From Rikenella microfusus (GTDB lineage Bacteria > Bacteroidota > Bacteroidia > Bacteroidales > SZUA-534): a stretch of 18,882 bases of DNA. A program made the translations under genes and the position numbers. Shown here one piece after another: positions 8,501-16,251 of this stretch. The notes beneath the pieces were generated by a model. It had not been told where the DNA came from. It searched no databases and was given only the letters and a program-made list of their open reading frames with translations. Where the stretch lies: NCBI GenBank assembly GCA_020719105.1, contig DYQV01000016.1:1-18882 (forward strand), written 5' to 3'. Position 1 is the stretch's first letter. Each line of letters begins with the position of its first letter.

Positions 8501-8640
8501 TTGACGAAGCCAAACAAAAACTGCAAATTATAGTTGCAGCCGAAAACGAACAGTTTGCACCTGAAAAAAACGATGAATCCGGCCAATTAAATCCTTCAAT
8601 TCCTTCGCAAAAAGAACCTGAAGGAAATAATAAGGAATAA
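5521..8640 (+). CDS. Large periplasmic tetratricopeptide-repeat (TPR) protein
   Basis: A 1039-residue protein with a signal peptide at about 1-25 (KISLLTLVFISIKLFGYSQ). The rest is almost wholly tetratricopeptide repeats of the BamD/YbgF type, seen as recurring units such as AYFEMAVYKYQKSNYGEALHYF, FKRGYCYFKTDQLEKAAKMFYEIL and YYNMGYCLFKQKQYTQAIGWF. TPR solenoids are protein-binding scaffolds and no enzyme motif is present. There is no lipobox Cys, so it should be soluble in the periplasm. The last 35 residues are polar and probably disordered (Glu-, Asn-, Pro-rich). The outer-membrane barrel gene begins 63 nt downstream on the same strand with no terminator between them, so the two probably form an operon and a complex in which the TPR protein docks on the barrel. 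The partner substrate is unknown. Confidence 0.88.
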   Translation: MAYKILKISLLTLVFISIKLFGYSQTSYSYNQEDVAYKTGVELFEKEKYAEAQEFFNQVIDHYGQEHTDIKADAEYYLALCSIELFNADAEYRIAQFIAKYPESPRTRVAYFEMAVYKYQKSNYGEALHYFDKVWKQNLNKEQLSEFYFKRGYCYFKTDQLEKAAKMFYEILENNSKYSSPANYFYAHVSYLDKEYETALNGLTKLQEDPVFAPVVPYYVVQIYYLQGKNDKVLEQGKKLLDTPDVKREAEISRLVGEALYSKGQYQQALEYLETYKKKAETYTREDIYQLGYVYYMTQKYDEAVATLSNITNVEDGLTQNAYFHMAHCYLKLEKKDQSRMAFEAASKLNFDGEVKEVSMLNYAKLSFELSYSPFNETITAFFDYLTSYPNSIHRDEAYSYLVKVYLTSKNYKEALASLEKISTKSPEMMLAYQKVAYFRGLELFNNLQFSEALAAFEVSILVKTFDKQMRSLAIYWKGEALYRLERFDLAAESFNQFLLTPGAYLLPEYNNSYYNMGYCLFKQKQYTQAIGWFRKYTDLGLSVNAQKRGDAFIRIADSYFVSRQYTDAVEYYGKAVDAGTFDVEYALFQQGFSYGLSGQHQKKVTTLTQLLSQKPQSNYGADALFERGRSFVSLDSSAAAISDFSLLLTTYPSSSYKVKSLLQLGLLYYGNNEYELALQNYKQVVTEYPGTDEANDALLGIKNIYVDLNKVDTYFAFAKEHGGSENISLNEKDSLTYLAAEKIYMTGNWQLSKDMFSNYLNKFQNGRFALNSHFYRADCYQKALNTDSALIDYNSVIEKQKNIFTEQSLLAAATIYDQKQNDEMAYQLYSQLENQAEVKFNLLLSRKGQMQAAFRLKKYSMAVDAARKLLITDKISEEESREARLILGKSYQSQSLLDLAIVQYRILALDVTNKEGAEGKYRVAEILLNQTKPDESESTVLEFIDMGTPHQYWLAKSFILLSEIYWQKKDGFQAKANLISVIDNYGSTTDGIIDEAKQKLQIIVAAENEQFAPEKNDESGQLNPSIPSQKEPEGNNKE

Positions 8641-8703
8641 TACAATTAAACAAAAATCAGAGGATTTATCGCTAAATATATTTTAAATTGTAAAAATAAA
8701 AGG

Positions 8704-10383
8704 ATGAAAAAAATCACGAAAATACTTACACTAATATCCTTAGCAGCAACATTTCCATCTCTTGCACAAGAACAGCCAGTAAAACAGGAAGTTAAAGTAG
8801 TTAAGGCCTATGAACCAGTCATTAATGATGCGTTTAAAATAAGTGAACTTCCAAAAATTAATGATACACTCAAAATTAGCACTTCATTCCAATATGAAAT
8901 CCTTCCCGTTCAGCATAAAACATCTTTTGTACCAGTGCCAATAAAACCAGCTAGACTTGTAAGTGAGCCATTGTCAAAACATTTTTATGGCTATGCAAAA
9001 GCAGGCTTTGGTTCTTATATTTCTCCCCTTTTTCAAGTATATGCTGGAAGTAACCGATCTGAAAATTGGAATTGGAATACTTATTTCAACTACAATTCAA
9101 CCAACGGAAAAGTAAAAAACGAAGCGAATGAAAAAGTTTATGCCGGCTTATCTGACTTGAGCTTTTCTGCTGATGGTTCGCGGTTCTTGAAAAACAGTAA
9201 AGTATTGAATGGAAGTGCTTCCTATAAAAACCTTATCAATTATTATTATGGTTATAACCCCGAATCGGTTGCTGAAAATAACATTCAAGCCCCTTTACTT
9301 AAAGATTCTATCGAAAATCAGGTCATCAATCTATTTAACGCCAATTTAGGTATATCAACCAATTATATAGATTCATCCCATGTAAATTATCAAATTGATG
9401 CCAATTGGCAAACTCTTTCTGCCAAAGATGGGATTGATGAAAACTACATGAAAATAAAGACCCGTTTTAATTACTTTTTCGAAAAAGAGTTCATTGGTGC
9501 TGATATTGATCTCATTTATATTGCAAATCATGGTCTCCAGGATACTACTAATGCTGCTATTTTTAAATTCAGCCCATGGGTAGGTGCTTTTGGTAAGAAA
9601 TGGCGCATTGTAGCTGGTGTAAATACATTCTTCGATCAGGCCAATGAAAAATACCATTTCTACCCAAAAATAAGTATGCATTACAACATTATTGAATATT
9701 TCTTGATCCCTTATTTGGAATTCGATGGAAGCTTTCAAGAAAATAGTTATGCTGATATTTATAAAATGAACCCTTTTGTTAGACAGACATTAAGTGTTAA
9801 GCCATTAGACACTAAAATTAACCTTACATTTGGTTTCCGGGGTAATATTAGCTCGAAAGTAGCATTCAATATCAAAGTGAATTATGCCGAAATAAGCAAC
9901 CAGTACTTTTTTGTGACTGATATATCAACCAATTTACAAAACAAGTTAGAAACCGTAACCGATCAAATAACACGTTTCCGATTCTTGGGTGAGTTATCGT
10001 ACAAAACCAATGAAAAACTATGGCTTTCGCTGAAAGCGAACTACTATGAATATCAGATGGAAAGCCAGCTCAAACCTTGGCACATGCCCAATTATAACCT
10101 AAGTTTTAACATACGGTATAAGCTGCAGCAAAAAATTATATTTGATGCCAATCTCTATGGAATAGGTGCACGATACGCCAGAGAATTCGATCAAAATTCA
10201 ATGCTGGTTGCCAAAGAATTACCGGGTATCATCGACTTGAATTTGGGAGTAGAATACAGGTTTTCAAAACGGCTTTCGGCTTTTGCAAACTTCAACAATA
10301 TAAGCGCGGTAAAGTATTATCAGTGGAACAATTACCCAACTCAACAATTTAATTTAATGGCTGGAGCTACTTACTCGTTTTAA
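8704..10383 (+). CDS. Outer-membrane beta-barrel protein (TonB-receptor-like, no plug)
   Basis: A 559-residue outer-membrane protein. The signal peptide is about 1-22 (ISLAATFPSLAQ). A short conserved-looking segment follows (VKVVKAYEPVINDAFKISELP, about 31-50), then from about 100 many alternating amphipathic strands rich in Tyr, Phe, Asn and Trp (FYGYAKAGFGSY, WNWNTYFNYNS and so on). The protein ends in AGATYSF, with a terminal Phe as expected for the signal read by the BAM complex. Homologues are often labelled TonB-dependent receptor, but 559 residues is short and I see neither a plug domain nor a TonB box, so transport by TonB is doubtful. It follows the TPR gene in an apparent operon. 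It may be an assembly or export barrel served by that TPR partner; the function is not known from sequence. Confidence 0.82.
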   Translation: MKKITKILTLISLAATFPSLAQEQPVKQEVKVVKAYEPVINDAFKISELPKINDTLKISTSFQYEILPVQHKTSFVPVPIKPARLVSEPLSKHFYGYAKAGFGSYISPLFQVYAGSNRSENWNWNTYFNYNSTNGKVKNEANEKVYAGLSDLSFSADGSRFLKNSKVLNGSASYKNLINYYYGYNPESVAENNIQAPLLKDSIENQVINLFNANLGISTNYIDSSHVNYQIDANWQTLSAKDGIDENYMKIKTRFNYFFEKEFIGADIDLIYIANHGLQDTTNAAIFKFSPWVGAFGKKWRIVAGVNTFFDQANEKYHFYPKISMHYNIIEYFLIPYLEFDGSFQENSYADIYKMNPFVRQTLSVKPLDTKINLTFGFRGNISSKVAFNIKVNYAEISNQYFFVTDISTNLQNKLETVTDQITRFRFLGELSYKTNEKLWLSLKANYYEYQMESQLKPWHMPNYNLSFNIRYKLQQKIIFDANLYGIGARYAREFDQNSMLVAKELPGIIDLNLGVEYRFSKRLSAFANFNNISAVKYYQWNNYPTQQFNLMAGATYSF

Positions 10384-10461
10384 ATCTAAAATTGTTTACA
10401 TCTTGTTTAAAACTACATGTATTTAGGTATTATTTTAGAGCTTTTGAACCTTTGAAAATAC

Positions 10462-10469
10462 TATATTTG
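10462..10469 (+). promoter_or_regulatory. Candidate -7 box of the gyrB promoter
   Basis: TATATTTG matches TAnnTTTG. The nearest TTTG (10443-10446) is only 15 nt upstream, shorter than usual. A second TATATTTG is at 10503-10510 but has no TTG at a proper distance. From the first box, transcription would begin near 10475, just before a hairpin at 10477-10497. Confidence 0.4.
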
Positions 10470-10476
10470 TTTACTT

Positions 10477-10497
10477 GTGCCAAAAAATGTTTGGTGC
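10477..10497 (+). other. Small hairpin at the start of the gyrB leader
   Basis: GTGCCAAA (10477-10484) pairs with TTTGGTGC (10490-10497) over 8 positions, two of them G-U, around a 5-nt loop. If the -7 box at 10462 is used, this would form at the 5' end of the mRNA, where hairpins can protect against decay. There is no T run, so it is not a terminator. Confidence 0.35.
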
Positions 10498-10542
10498 ATT
10501 TATATATTTGATATTTAGAAAGTTATAATTAATCAATATACA

Positions 10543-12504
10543 ATGAGCGATCAAGAAAAAAGCAAGAAAAAGGCAAATAGTTATGGAGCCGATAGCATTC
10601 AGGTTTTAGAAGGGTTAGAAGCAGTGCGTAAACGCCCATCGATGTATATTGGCGATACGGGTGTTAAAGGGTTGCATCATTTGGTGTACGAAGTGGTTGA
10701 CAATTCAATTGATGAGGCTTTAGCCGGCCATTGTTCAAATATCGATGTTTTCATTAACGAGGATAACTCAATCACCGTAACCGATGATGGGCGAGGCATT
10801 CCAACAGAAATGCATCAGGGTGAAGGAAAATCGGCCCTTGAAGTTGTTATGACAGTACTTCATGCCGGAGGAAAGTTCGATAAAGATTCATATAAAGTAT
10901 CCGGTGGGTTACATGGCGTTGGGGTATCTTGCGTTAATGCACTTTCAACCTACCTTAAAGCCGAAATATATCGCGATGGTAAAATTGTTATGCAGGAGTA
11001 TTCTTGTGGGGCACCAAAAGGCGATGTTAAAGAAATTGGCAATTCCGATAAAACGGGAACCCACATTACTTTTAAACCCGACAGTACTATTTTTACAACA
11101 GTTGAGTACAGTTTTGATATTATTGCGGCCCGGTTGCGCGAGTTAGCCTATTTGAACCGGGGAATTGTTTTAACCATTACCGACAAAAGGGAGCAGGATA
11201 CAGAAGGCAATTTTACAAAAGAAACGTTTCATTCCCAAGAAGGATTGGTTGAATTTGTAAATTATTTGGACGGTGCCCGGGAAAAAATAATTGACAAGGC
11301 CATTCATATCAGTACCGAAAAAAATGATGTTCCGGTTGAAATTGCCATGCACTATAACAACTCCTTCACCGAAAATATTCATTCGTATGTAAATAATATA
11401 AATACCATTGAAGGAGGTACTCATTTAACCGGATTTCGCCGAGGTTTAACTCGTACATTAAAAACCTTTGCTGAAAAATCGGGTTTATTGGCAAAACTCA
11501 AATTTGACATAAGTGGTGATGATTTCCGGGAAGGACTTACAGCAGTTATTTCAGTAAAGGTGCAAGAACCTCAGTTCGAAGGACAAACCAAAACAAAATT
11601 GGGAAATTCCGACATAAGTTTAGTCGTCGATCAGGCGGTAAGTACCATGTTAACCAATTATTTAGAAGAGAACCCAAAAGATGCCCGCTCCATTGTAATG
11701 AAAGTAATCCTTGCTGCACAAGCCCGTCACGCCGCCCGTAAAGCAAGGGAACTGGTACAGCGCAAATCAGTAATGGTTGGTAGTGGACTTCCCGGCAAAT
11801 TAGCCGACTGTTCCGATAAAGATCCCGCATTTTGCGAAGTGTATCTGGTAGAGGGAGATTCTGCTGGAGGAACAGCAAAACAAGGGAGGGATCGAAAATT
11901 TCAAGCAATATTGCCTCTTAGAGGAAAAATATTGAATGTTGAAAAGGCCATGCCCTATAAAGTTTTTGAAAGCGAAGAAATAAAAAATATATTCACAGCC
12001 CTTGGAATCACCATTGGTACCGATGATGATAGTAAAGGATTGAACTTAGATAAACTCCGTTACCATAAGGTAATTATTATGACCGATGCTGACGTGGATG
12101 GTAGCCATATTTCAACACTTATTATGACCTTCTTTTTCCGATTCATGACCGATTTGATTAAAAACGGGTATGTGTATATTGCTACACCACCGCTTTATCT
12201 GATAAAGAAAGGGAAAAATCAACAATATTGCTGGAATGAAGAGCAAAGACAAGCGCTGGTTGAAGAATGGGGCGGAGGAAATGAAGGGGGATTGCACATT
12301 CAACGGTATAAAGGTTTGGGTGAAATGAATGCAGAACAATTGTGGGATACTACAATGAATCCAGAAAATAGAACCTTACGGCAGATTACAATTGAGAATG
12401 CTGCCGAAGCGGATCATATATTTTCCATGTTGATGGGCGATGATGTACCACCACGTCGTGAATTTATTGAAAAACATGCAAAATATGCTAAGATTGATGC
12501 TTAA
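10543..12504 (+). CDS. gyrB: DNA gyrase subunit B
   Basis: GyrB is the ATP-driven subunit of gyrase; with GyrA it introduces negative supercoils. It has 653 residues, the length of GyrB proteins without the extra C-terminal insert found in Escherichia coli. The GHKL ATPase domain shows Glu50 in YEVVDNSIDEA, DDGRGIP (81-87) and the lid segment YKVSGGLHGVG (117-127). The transducer has QTKTKLGN (Lys351 region). The TOPRIM domain has EGDSAGG (437-443) and DADVDG (515-520), which bind Mg2+, and the tail has QRYKGLGEMN (587-596). The position matching E. coli Lys447 is Arg460, a mild change in the quinolone-resistance region. All key residues are present. It stands alone, with a strong terminator after it; gyrA is not in the window. 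The start is supported by the family N-terminus YGADSIQVLEGLEAVRKRP. Confidence 0.98.
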   Translation: MSDQEKSKKKANSYGADSIQVLEGLEAVRKRPSMYIGDTGVKGLHHLVYEVVDNSIDEALAGHCSNIDVFINEDNSITVTDDGRGIPTEMHQGEGKSALEVVMTVLHAGGKFDKDSYKVSGGLHGVGVSCVNALSTYLKAEIYRDGKIVMQEYSCGAPKGDVKEIGNSDKTGTHITFKPDSTIFTTVEYSFDIIAARLRELAYLNRGIVLTITDKREQDTEGNFTKETFHSQEGLVEFVNYLDGAREKIIDKAIHISTEKNDVPVEIAMHYNNSFTENIHSYVNNINTIEGGTHLTGFRRGLTRTLKTFAEKSGLLAKLKFDISGDDFREGLTAVISVKVQEPQFEGQTKTKLGNSDISLVVDQAVSTMLTNYLEENPKDARSIVMKVILAAQARHAARKARELVQRKSVMVGSGLPGKLADCSDKDPAFCEVYLVEGDSAGGTAKQGRDRKFQAILPLRGKILNVEKAMPYKVFESEEIKNIFTALGITIGTDDDSKGLNLDKLRYHKVIIMTDADVDGSHISTLIMTFFFRFMTDLIKNGYVYIATPPLYLIKKGKNQQYCWNEEQRQALVEEWGGGNEGGLHIQRYKGLGEMNAEQLWDTTMNPENRTLRQITIENAAEADHIFSMLMGDDVPPRREFIEKHAKYAKIDA

Positions 12505-12550
12505 TTAACATAGTTTTATATAAAAAAAAACATAAAGTAAGTTATTATAA

Positions 12551-12589
12551 AAGGCTCAATATCAACTTGATATTGAGCCTTATTTTTTA
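12551..12589 (+). terminator. gyrB intrinsic terminator
   Basis: A perfect 15-bp inverted repeat: AAGGCTCAATATCAA (12551-12565) and TTGATATTGAGCCTT (12567-12581) with one base between. In RNA the innermost pairs would open to form a loop. ATTTTTTAT follows. It lies 46 nt after the gyrB stop. Confidence 0.9.
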
Positions 12590-12641
12590 TATTCTGCTTC
12601 ACTCTATGAATCAAGCAACAATTTTTTGTAACCCCACATCT

Positions 12642-12649
12642 TACTTTTC
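12642..12649 (+). promoter_or_regulatory. Possible -7 box for the first phosphatase gene
   Basis: TACTTTTC differs from TAnnTTTG at the last base. TTTG at 12625 is only 13 nt upstream, too close for a normal -33 element. Transcription would start near 12656, which supports ATG 12710 rather than GTG 12656 as the start codon. Weak evidence. Confidence 0.3.
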
Positions 12650-12709
12650 GTAAATGTGTTTTTAGTATTTGGTTTAGTAAATCCCAACTTTAATATTATT
12701 AAAAATTGC

Positions 12710-14329
12710 ATGGTTAATAATTTAACGATTAATCCTAATAATTTCAATCTTGAACAAGATTGGACTGTTATTTTCTTTTCAAAAAATGGCCAATTTAAAT
12801 CTACTCAAGAGAAACTATCTAAATCACAAACCCATGATTTAAATCTCTTTAATTTTGATTATCCAAACAGCTTAAATGAATTATTAATCAAACTTAAAGT
12901 CCAAAACCCTTTTACCATACTAAACATTGGAACAGCCGACTATTCTAATCTTGAGTTGGAAGACCTTTTAGCTACCTTTACAATTCAACACAATTCTATT
13001 CCTATATATATTATTCTTTGGACATCGGCTGATAATATCATTAATAGTAAAATTATCAATGAATATCGAATTAATGATGTAAGAAGTGATTCCGATTTAG
13101 AGACCAATTTCAACTGGGTATTGCAAGTATCTATAAAGAATCAACTATCAATAATTAAACAGAATACGCTTAATCCGCCCATTAAAATAAGCAGACTCGA
13201 AATTCCGAATCAACTTTCTTTTCGAATAAAAAAACTTAAAGAACTTGTTTCTCCAAATAACTCCAAAAGAAATCCATTTAGCAGAAATCACTTTGACTAT
13301 GAAGCGCAACGACATGAAATTGAATTGAGAAATGTGGAATTGGAGAAAGCCTTTAAGAAATCAAGCATAAACCATATTAAGTTACAAAAAATACTATATC
13401 AAAGCGAAGTACAGAAAAAAGAGTTGGCCCATGTATTAAATGAAATACGGCAAAAAAATGAAGAACTCCTGACGCAAAATGAAGAAATGACTGCACAACG
13501 CGATCATATTGAGCAACAAAATGAGGAAATTCAAGCTCAGCGAGACGTTGCATTAAAACAACAAGAAGAAATCAGGGACAATTTAATGTATGCACGTCGC
13601 ATACAACAAGCTCTTTTGCCACCTGTGGATCTAATCAATCAGTTGCTTCCAAATCATTTTATATTAAACAGGCCCAAGGATATTGTAAGCGGAGATTTTT
13701 ATTGGATTTCGCAAAACCGGTTTAAAACAGTTATTGCAGTTGCTGACTGCACTGGTCACGGTATATCTGGTGCTATGATGAGTATGTTAGGTTCGGCTTT
13801 TTTAAACGAAATAATAAATAAAAACGATATCACCAATTCATCGCAAATTCTTGAACAATTACGTGAACGAGTTATAACATCGCTGCATCAGGAAATATCC
13901 AATAATATAGAATATTCTCGCGATGGAATGGATATTGCTGTTTGTATTATAGATATTGTTGATAATACCTTGGAGTATTCAGGTGCTAATAATTCACTCT
14001 ATATTATTCGGGAAAATGAATTAATTGAACTTAAGGCCGATAAAATGCCAATTGGGATACATGAGTTCTGCTCCGTTCCTTTTACGACCCACGAAATTGA
14101 AATAAAATCAGGTGATTCTATTTATATTTTTTCAGACGGTTTTCCTGACCAATTTGGCGGAAATAATGGAAAAAAACTCAAATACTCAAAGTTCAAAGAA
14201 ATACTTCAAAGCTTAGAATTTGTTGACATCGATAAAAGAGAAATAACCTTAAATCAATTCTTTAACGCTTGGAAAGGTGATTTAGAACAAATTGATGATG
14301 TATTAGTAGTTGGATTTAAAATTGCATAA
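12710..14329 (+). CDS. PP2C/SpoIIE-family phosphatase with receiver-like N-terminus
   Basis: A soluble serine/threonine phosphatase of 539 residues from ATG 12710; the frame stays open to a GTG at 12656, but those 18 extra codons have no visible support. Residues about 17-150 follow the receiver fold pattern (TILNIGTADYSNLELEDLL, then IPIYIILWTSADN, then RINDVRSDSD), but the acidic pair and phospho-Asp appear replaced, so it is probably a pseudo-receiver. A coiled coil (about 200-300, Gln/Glu-rich with NEEM and NEEI repeats) leads into MYARRIQQALLP, the linker typical of this family. The phosphatase domain (about 315-539) has the metal-binding motifs RPKDIVSGDFYW, ADCTGHG (Asp346), DGMD, FSDGFPDQFGG and QIDDVLVVG, all intact. 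Beside a SiaB/SiaC pair, it is most likely a SiaA-like phosphatase that removes phosphate from the SiaC homologue at 16252-16629. The substrate is inferred from context. Confidence 0.9.
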   Translation: MVNNLTINPNNFNLEQDWTVIFFSKNGQFKSTQEKLSKSQTHDLNLFNFDYPNSLNELLIKLKVQNPFTILNIGTADYSNLELEDLLATFTIQHNSIPIYIILWTSADNIINSKIINEYRINDVRSDSDLETNFNWVLQVSIKNQLSIIKQNTLNPPIKISRLEIPNQLSFRIKKLKELVSPNNSKRNPFSRNHFDYEAQRHEIELRNVELEKAFKKSSINHIKLQKILYQSEVQKKELAHVLNEIRQKNEELLTQNEEMTAQRDHIEQQNEEIQAQRDVALKQQEEIRDNLMYARRIQQALLPPVDLINQLLPNHFILNRPKDIVSGDFYWISQNRFKTVIAVADCTGHGISGAMMSMLGSAFLNEIINKNDITNSSQILEQLRERVITSLHQEISNNIEYSRDGMDIAVCIIDIVDNTLEYSGANNSLYIIRENELIELKADKMPIGIHEFCSVPFTTHEIEIKSGDSIYIFSDGFPDQFGGNNGKKLKYSKFKEILQSLEFVDIDKREITLNQFFNAWKGDLEQIDDVLVVGFKIA

Positions 14330-14391
14330 CCTTTTAACCTATTTGCGTAGGGGCATAATTCAAAATGTTTTTAATTTGTACTTAAATTGCA

Positions 14392-14399
14392 TATCTTTA
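14392..14399 (+). promoter_or_regulatory. Possible -7 box for the second phosphatase gene
   Basis: TATCTTTA is one base from TAnnTTTG and lies 35 nt before the ATG at 14435. No TTG is at the preferred distance (TTTG at 14375 is 13 nt away). The gene may instead be read through from the upstream phosphatase, 105 nt away with no clear terminator between. Confidence 0.3.
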
Positions 14400-14434
14400 T
14401 TCTGAAACCAAAGAGCATCTAACAGGTAATTACT

Positions 14435-16219
14435 ATGAAAAAGAAAGAAAATCCAATCAAACTTCACATTGCTTTATTTTTTGTTACCTTGCTTTTTAGC
14501 ATTACAATAAATCAGGTTATGGGACAAAAAAAACAATTGCCTGATGAAGTTAAAATTCAGATAGACAATTTTAAAGTAAACGCAATAAAGAACAGAAACG
14601 TAGGCAATGAAAATGCGGCAGCAACCTATTTGAACAAAATAGCTTATTTATATTGGGAATACTTTTTTTACCAAGAAGCAATAGCCTGTTTTGAAGAAGT
14701 TCTTACTATAAACCAAGACATGGGAAACACTTCAGGCGAGCAAAAAATAATAGATAATTTGGCTTTTGTGTATTCTGATATGGAAAGATATGATAAATCG
14801 ATAGAGTTTTTTAAAAAGAGCTTAGATATATTAAAAGTTAAAGGAGACAATCTAAAAGTGGCTGAATGCTTAAGCAATTTGGTATTGGCACTTAATAGTA
14901 ATGGACAATACAATGAAGCTATTGAATATGCTACTCAAGGGCTTGAAATGAGCAAAAATATGAACCAATTAAAGCTCATGCGAACTTTTTATGGATCGCT
15001 ATATCAGAGTTTCGACAAAAAAGGAGAAAAAGAAAAAGCCATGGAGTATTTTGAATTATATTCTTCTATTGACAAACACCTTCAGCAAAAAACCTTCGAT
15101 GAGCAACAAAGACTAAGTCAGGATAAAATACTACAAGTTGAAGCAGAGAAATATGAAACGGAGCAAGTGTTAAATAAAACAAAAGATACACTCAAAGAAG
15201 TTGAACTAATAACCCGAGAGAAAGAATTAGAGATAAATTTATTGAACAGTGAAAAAGCGGTCCAGGAATTAACTATTAAACAACACGAAGTAAAAAGTAA
15301 AGCGGAGCGAAGGCTTCGCTATTTTTTAATTTCAATATTTATTTTTGTTTGCATTTTTTCGTTTCTTATTTATTTACAGATGAGACAAAAAAAATTGGCC
15401 AATGCAAAACTAAATCAACTTAATATAGAAATAGAGAAGAAGAACAAACAAATCTTAGACAGTATAAATTATGCCAGTCACATTCAGGAAGCAATACTCC
15501 CTTATGAAGAAAAGATGAAAGAAGATATACCTGAATCGTTTGTTCTTTATAAACCTAGGGATATTGTAAGTGGAGATTTTTACTGGCACTCACGCCAAGA
15601 CGATAAAGTTTTTGTAGCAGCCATTGATTGCACTGGGCATGGAGTACCCGGGGCATTTATGAGTATGATTGGCAACACCCTTTTGAATGAAATTGTCAAT
15701 GAAAAAAAGATTTTTAATCCCTCAGAAATTCTTATTCAATTAAATAAAAAAGTTATTCTAACATTAAATCAAGATAGCAAGGAAAAGGAAAGTTTCAGTG
15801 AAGATGGTATGGACATTACGTTTTGCTGTTTTGATAAAAAGAATAAAGTCCTTCAAATTGCATTGGCAAACCATTCAGCATGCATTATACAAGAAAATAA
15901 AACACGGGTAATTGAGGGAGACATCTTCAGCATTGGTGGAAACGTAGGTATTTGTGATGTATCATTTACCACACATACTATACCTCTAACAGTTGAAACC
16001 ACCATTTATATGTTTTCCGATGGTTATCAAGACCAATTTGGAGTGGTTAATAATCAAAAATATATGGCTCCCCGATTTATTGAATATCTACAAACACTGC
16101 AAAACTTTCCATTTAACAGTCATAAAATGCGCTTAGAGCAGGAGTATAATAATTGGAAGGGTGCCAGTAGGCAAATTGATGATGTTTTGGTAATAGGAGC
16201 AAGAATCAAGGTTGAATAG
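14435..16219 (+). CDS. Membrane-anchored TPR sensor phosphatase, PP2C/SpoIIE family
   Basis: A 594-residue phosphatase paralogous to its upstream neighbour in the C-terminal half only. The N-terminus is a signal sequence (about 10-30, IALFFVTLLFSITINQVMG). TPR units cover about 50-215 (AYLYWEYFFYQEAIACFEEVL; AFVYSDMERYDKSIEFFKKSL; LALNSNGQYNEAIEYATQGL). A coiled coil covers 220-290 and one membrane segment 296-314. The linker INYASHIQEAILP leads to the phosphatase domain (about 365-594) with KPRDIVSGDFYW, IDCTGHGVPGAFMS (Asp398), DGMD, FSDGYQDQFG and RQIDDVLVIG, all intact. The TPRs should be periplasmic and the catalytic domain cytoplasmic, as in a receptor. It ends 32 nt from the convergent SiaC-like gene, its probable substrate. 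The ligand is unknown. Confidence 0.9.
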   Translation: MKKKENPIKLHIALFFVTLLFSITINQVMGQKKQLPDEVKIQIDNFKVNAIKNRNVGNENAAATYLNKIAYLYWEYFFYQEAIACFEEVLTINQDMGNTSGEQKIIDNLAFVYSDMERYDKSIEFFKKSLDILKVKGDNLKVAECLSNLVLALNSNGQYNEAIEYATQGLEMSKNMNQLKLMRTFYGSLYQSFDKKGEKEKAMEYFELYSSIDKHLQQKTFDEQQRLSQDKILQVEAEKYETEQVLNKTKDTLKEVELITREKELEINLLNSEKAVQELTIKQHEVKSKAERRLRYFLISIFIFVCIFSFLIYLQMRQKKLANAKLNQLNIEIEKKNKQILDSINYASHIQEAILPYEEKMKEDIPESFVLYKPRDIVSGDFYWHSRQDDKVFVAAIDCTGHGVPGAFMSMIGNTLLNEIVNEKKIFNPSEILIQLNKKVILTLNQDSKEKESFSEDGMDITFCCFDKKNKVLQIALANHSACIIQENKTRVIEGDIFSIGGNVGICDVSFTTHTIPLTVETTIYMFSDGYQDQFGVVNNQKYMAPRFIEYLQTLQNFPFNSHKMRLEQEYNNWKGASRQIDDVLVIGARIKVE

Positions 16220-16251
16220 CACAGTTACCAAAATAGTTGATTCAAAAGCCT

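Noticed and set aside
12656..12709. GTG start giving 18 more residues on the first phosphatase.
   Set aside because: It would coincide with the predicted transcript start, lacks a ribosome site, and the extra residues show no domain or signal pattern. Kept only as an alternative.
16220..16251. Bidirectional terminator expected between the convergent phosphatase and SiaC-like genes.
   Set aside because: I see no inverted repeat with T runs in the 32-nt gap; termination may occur inside the facing genes.
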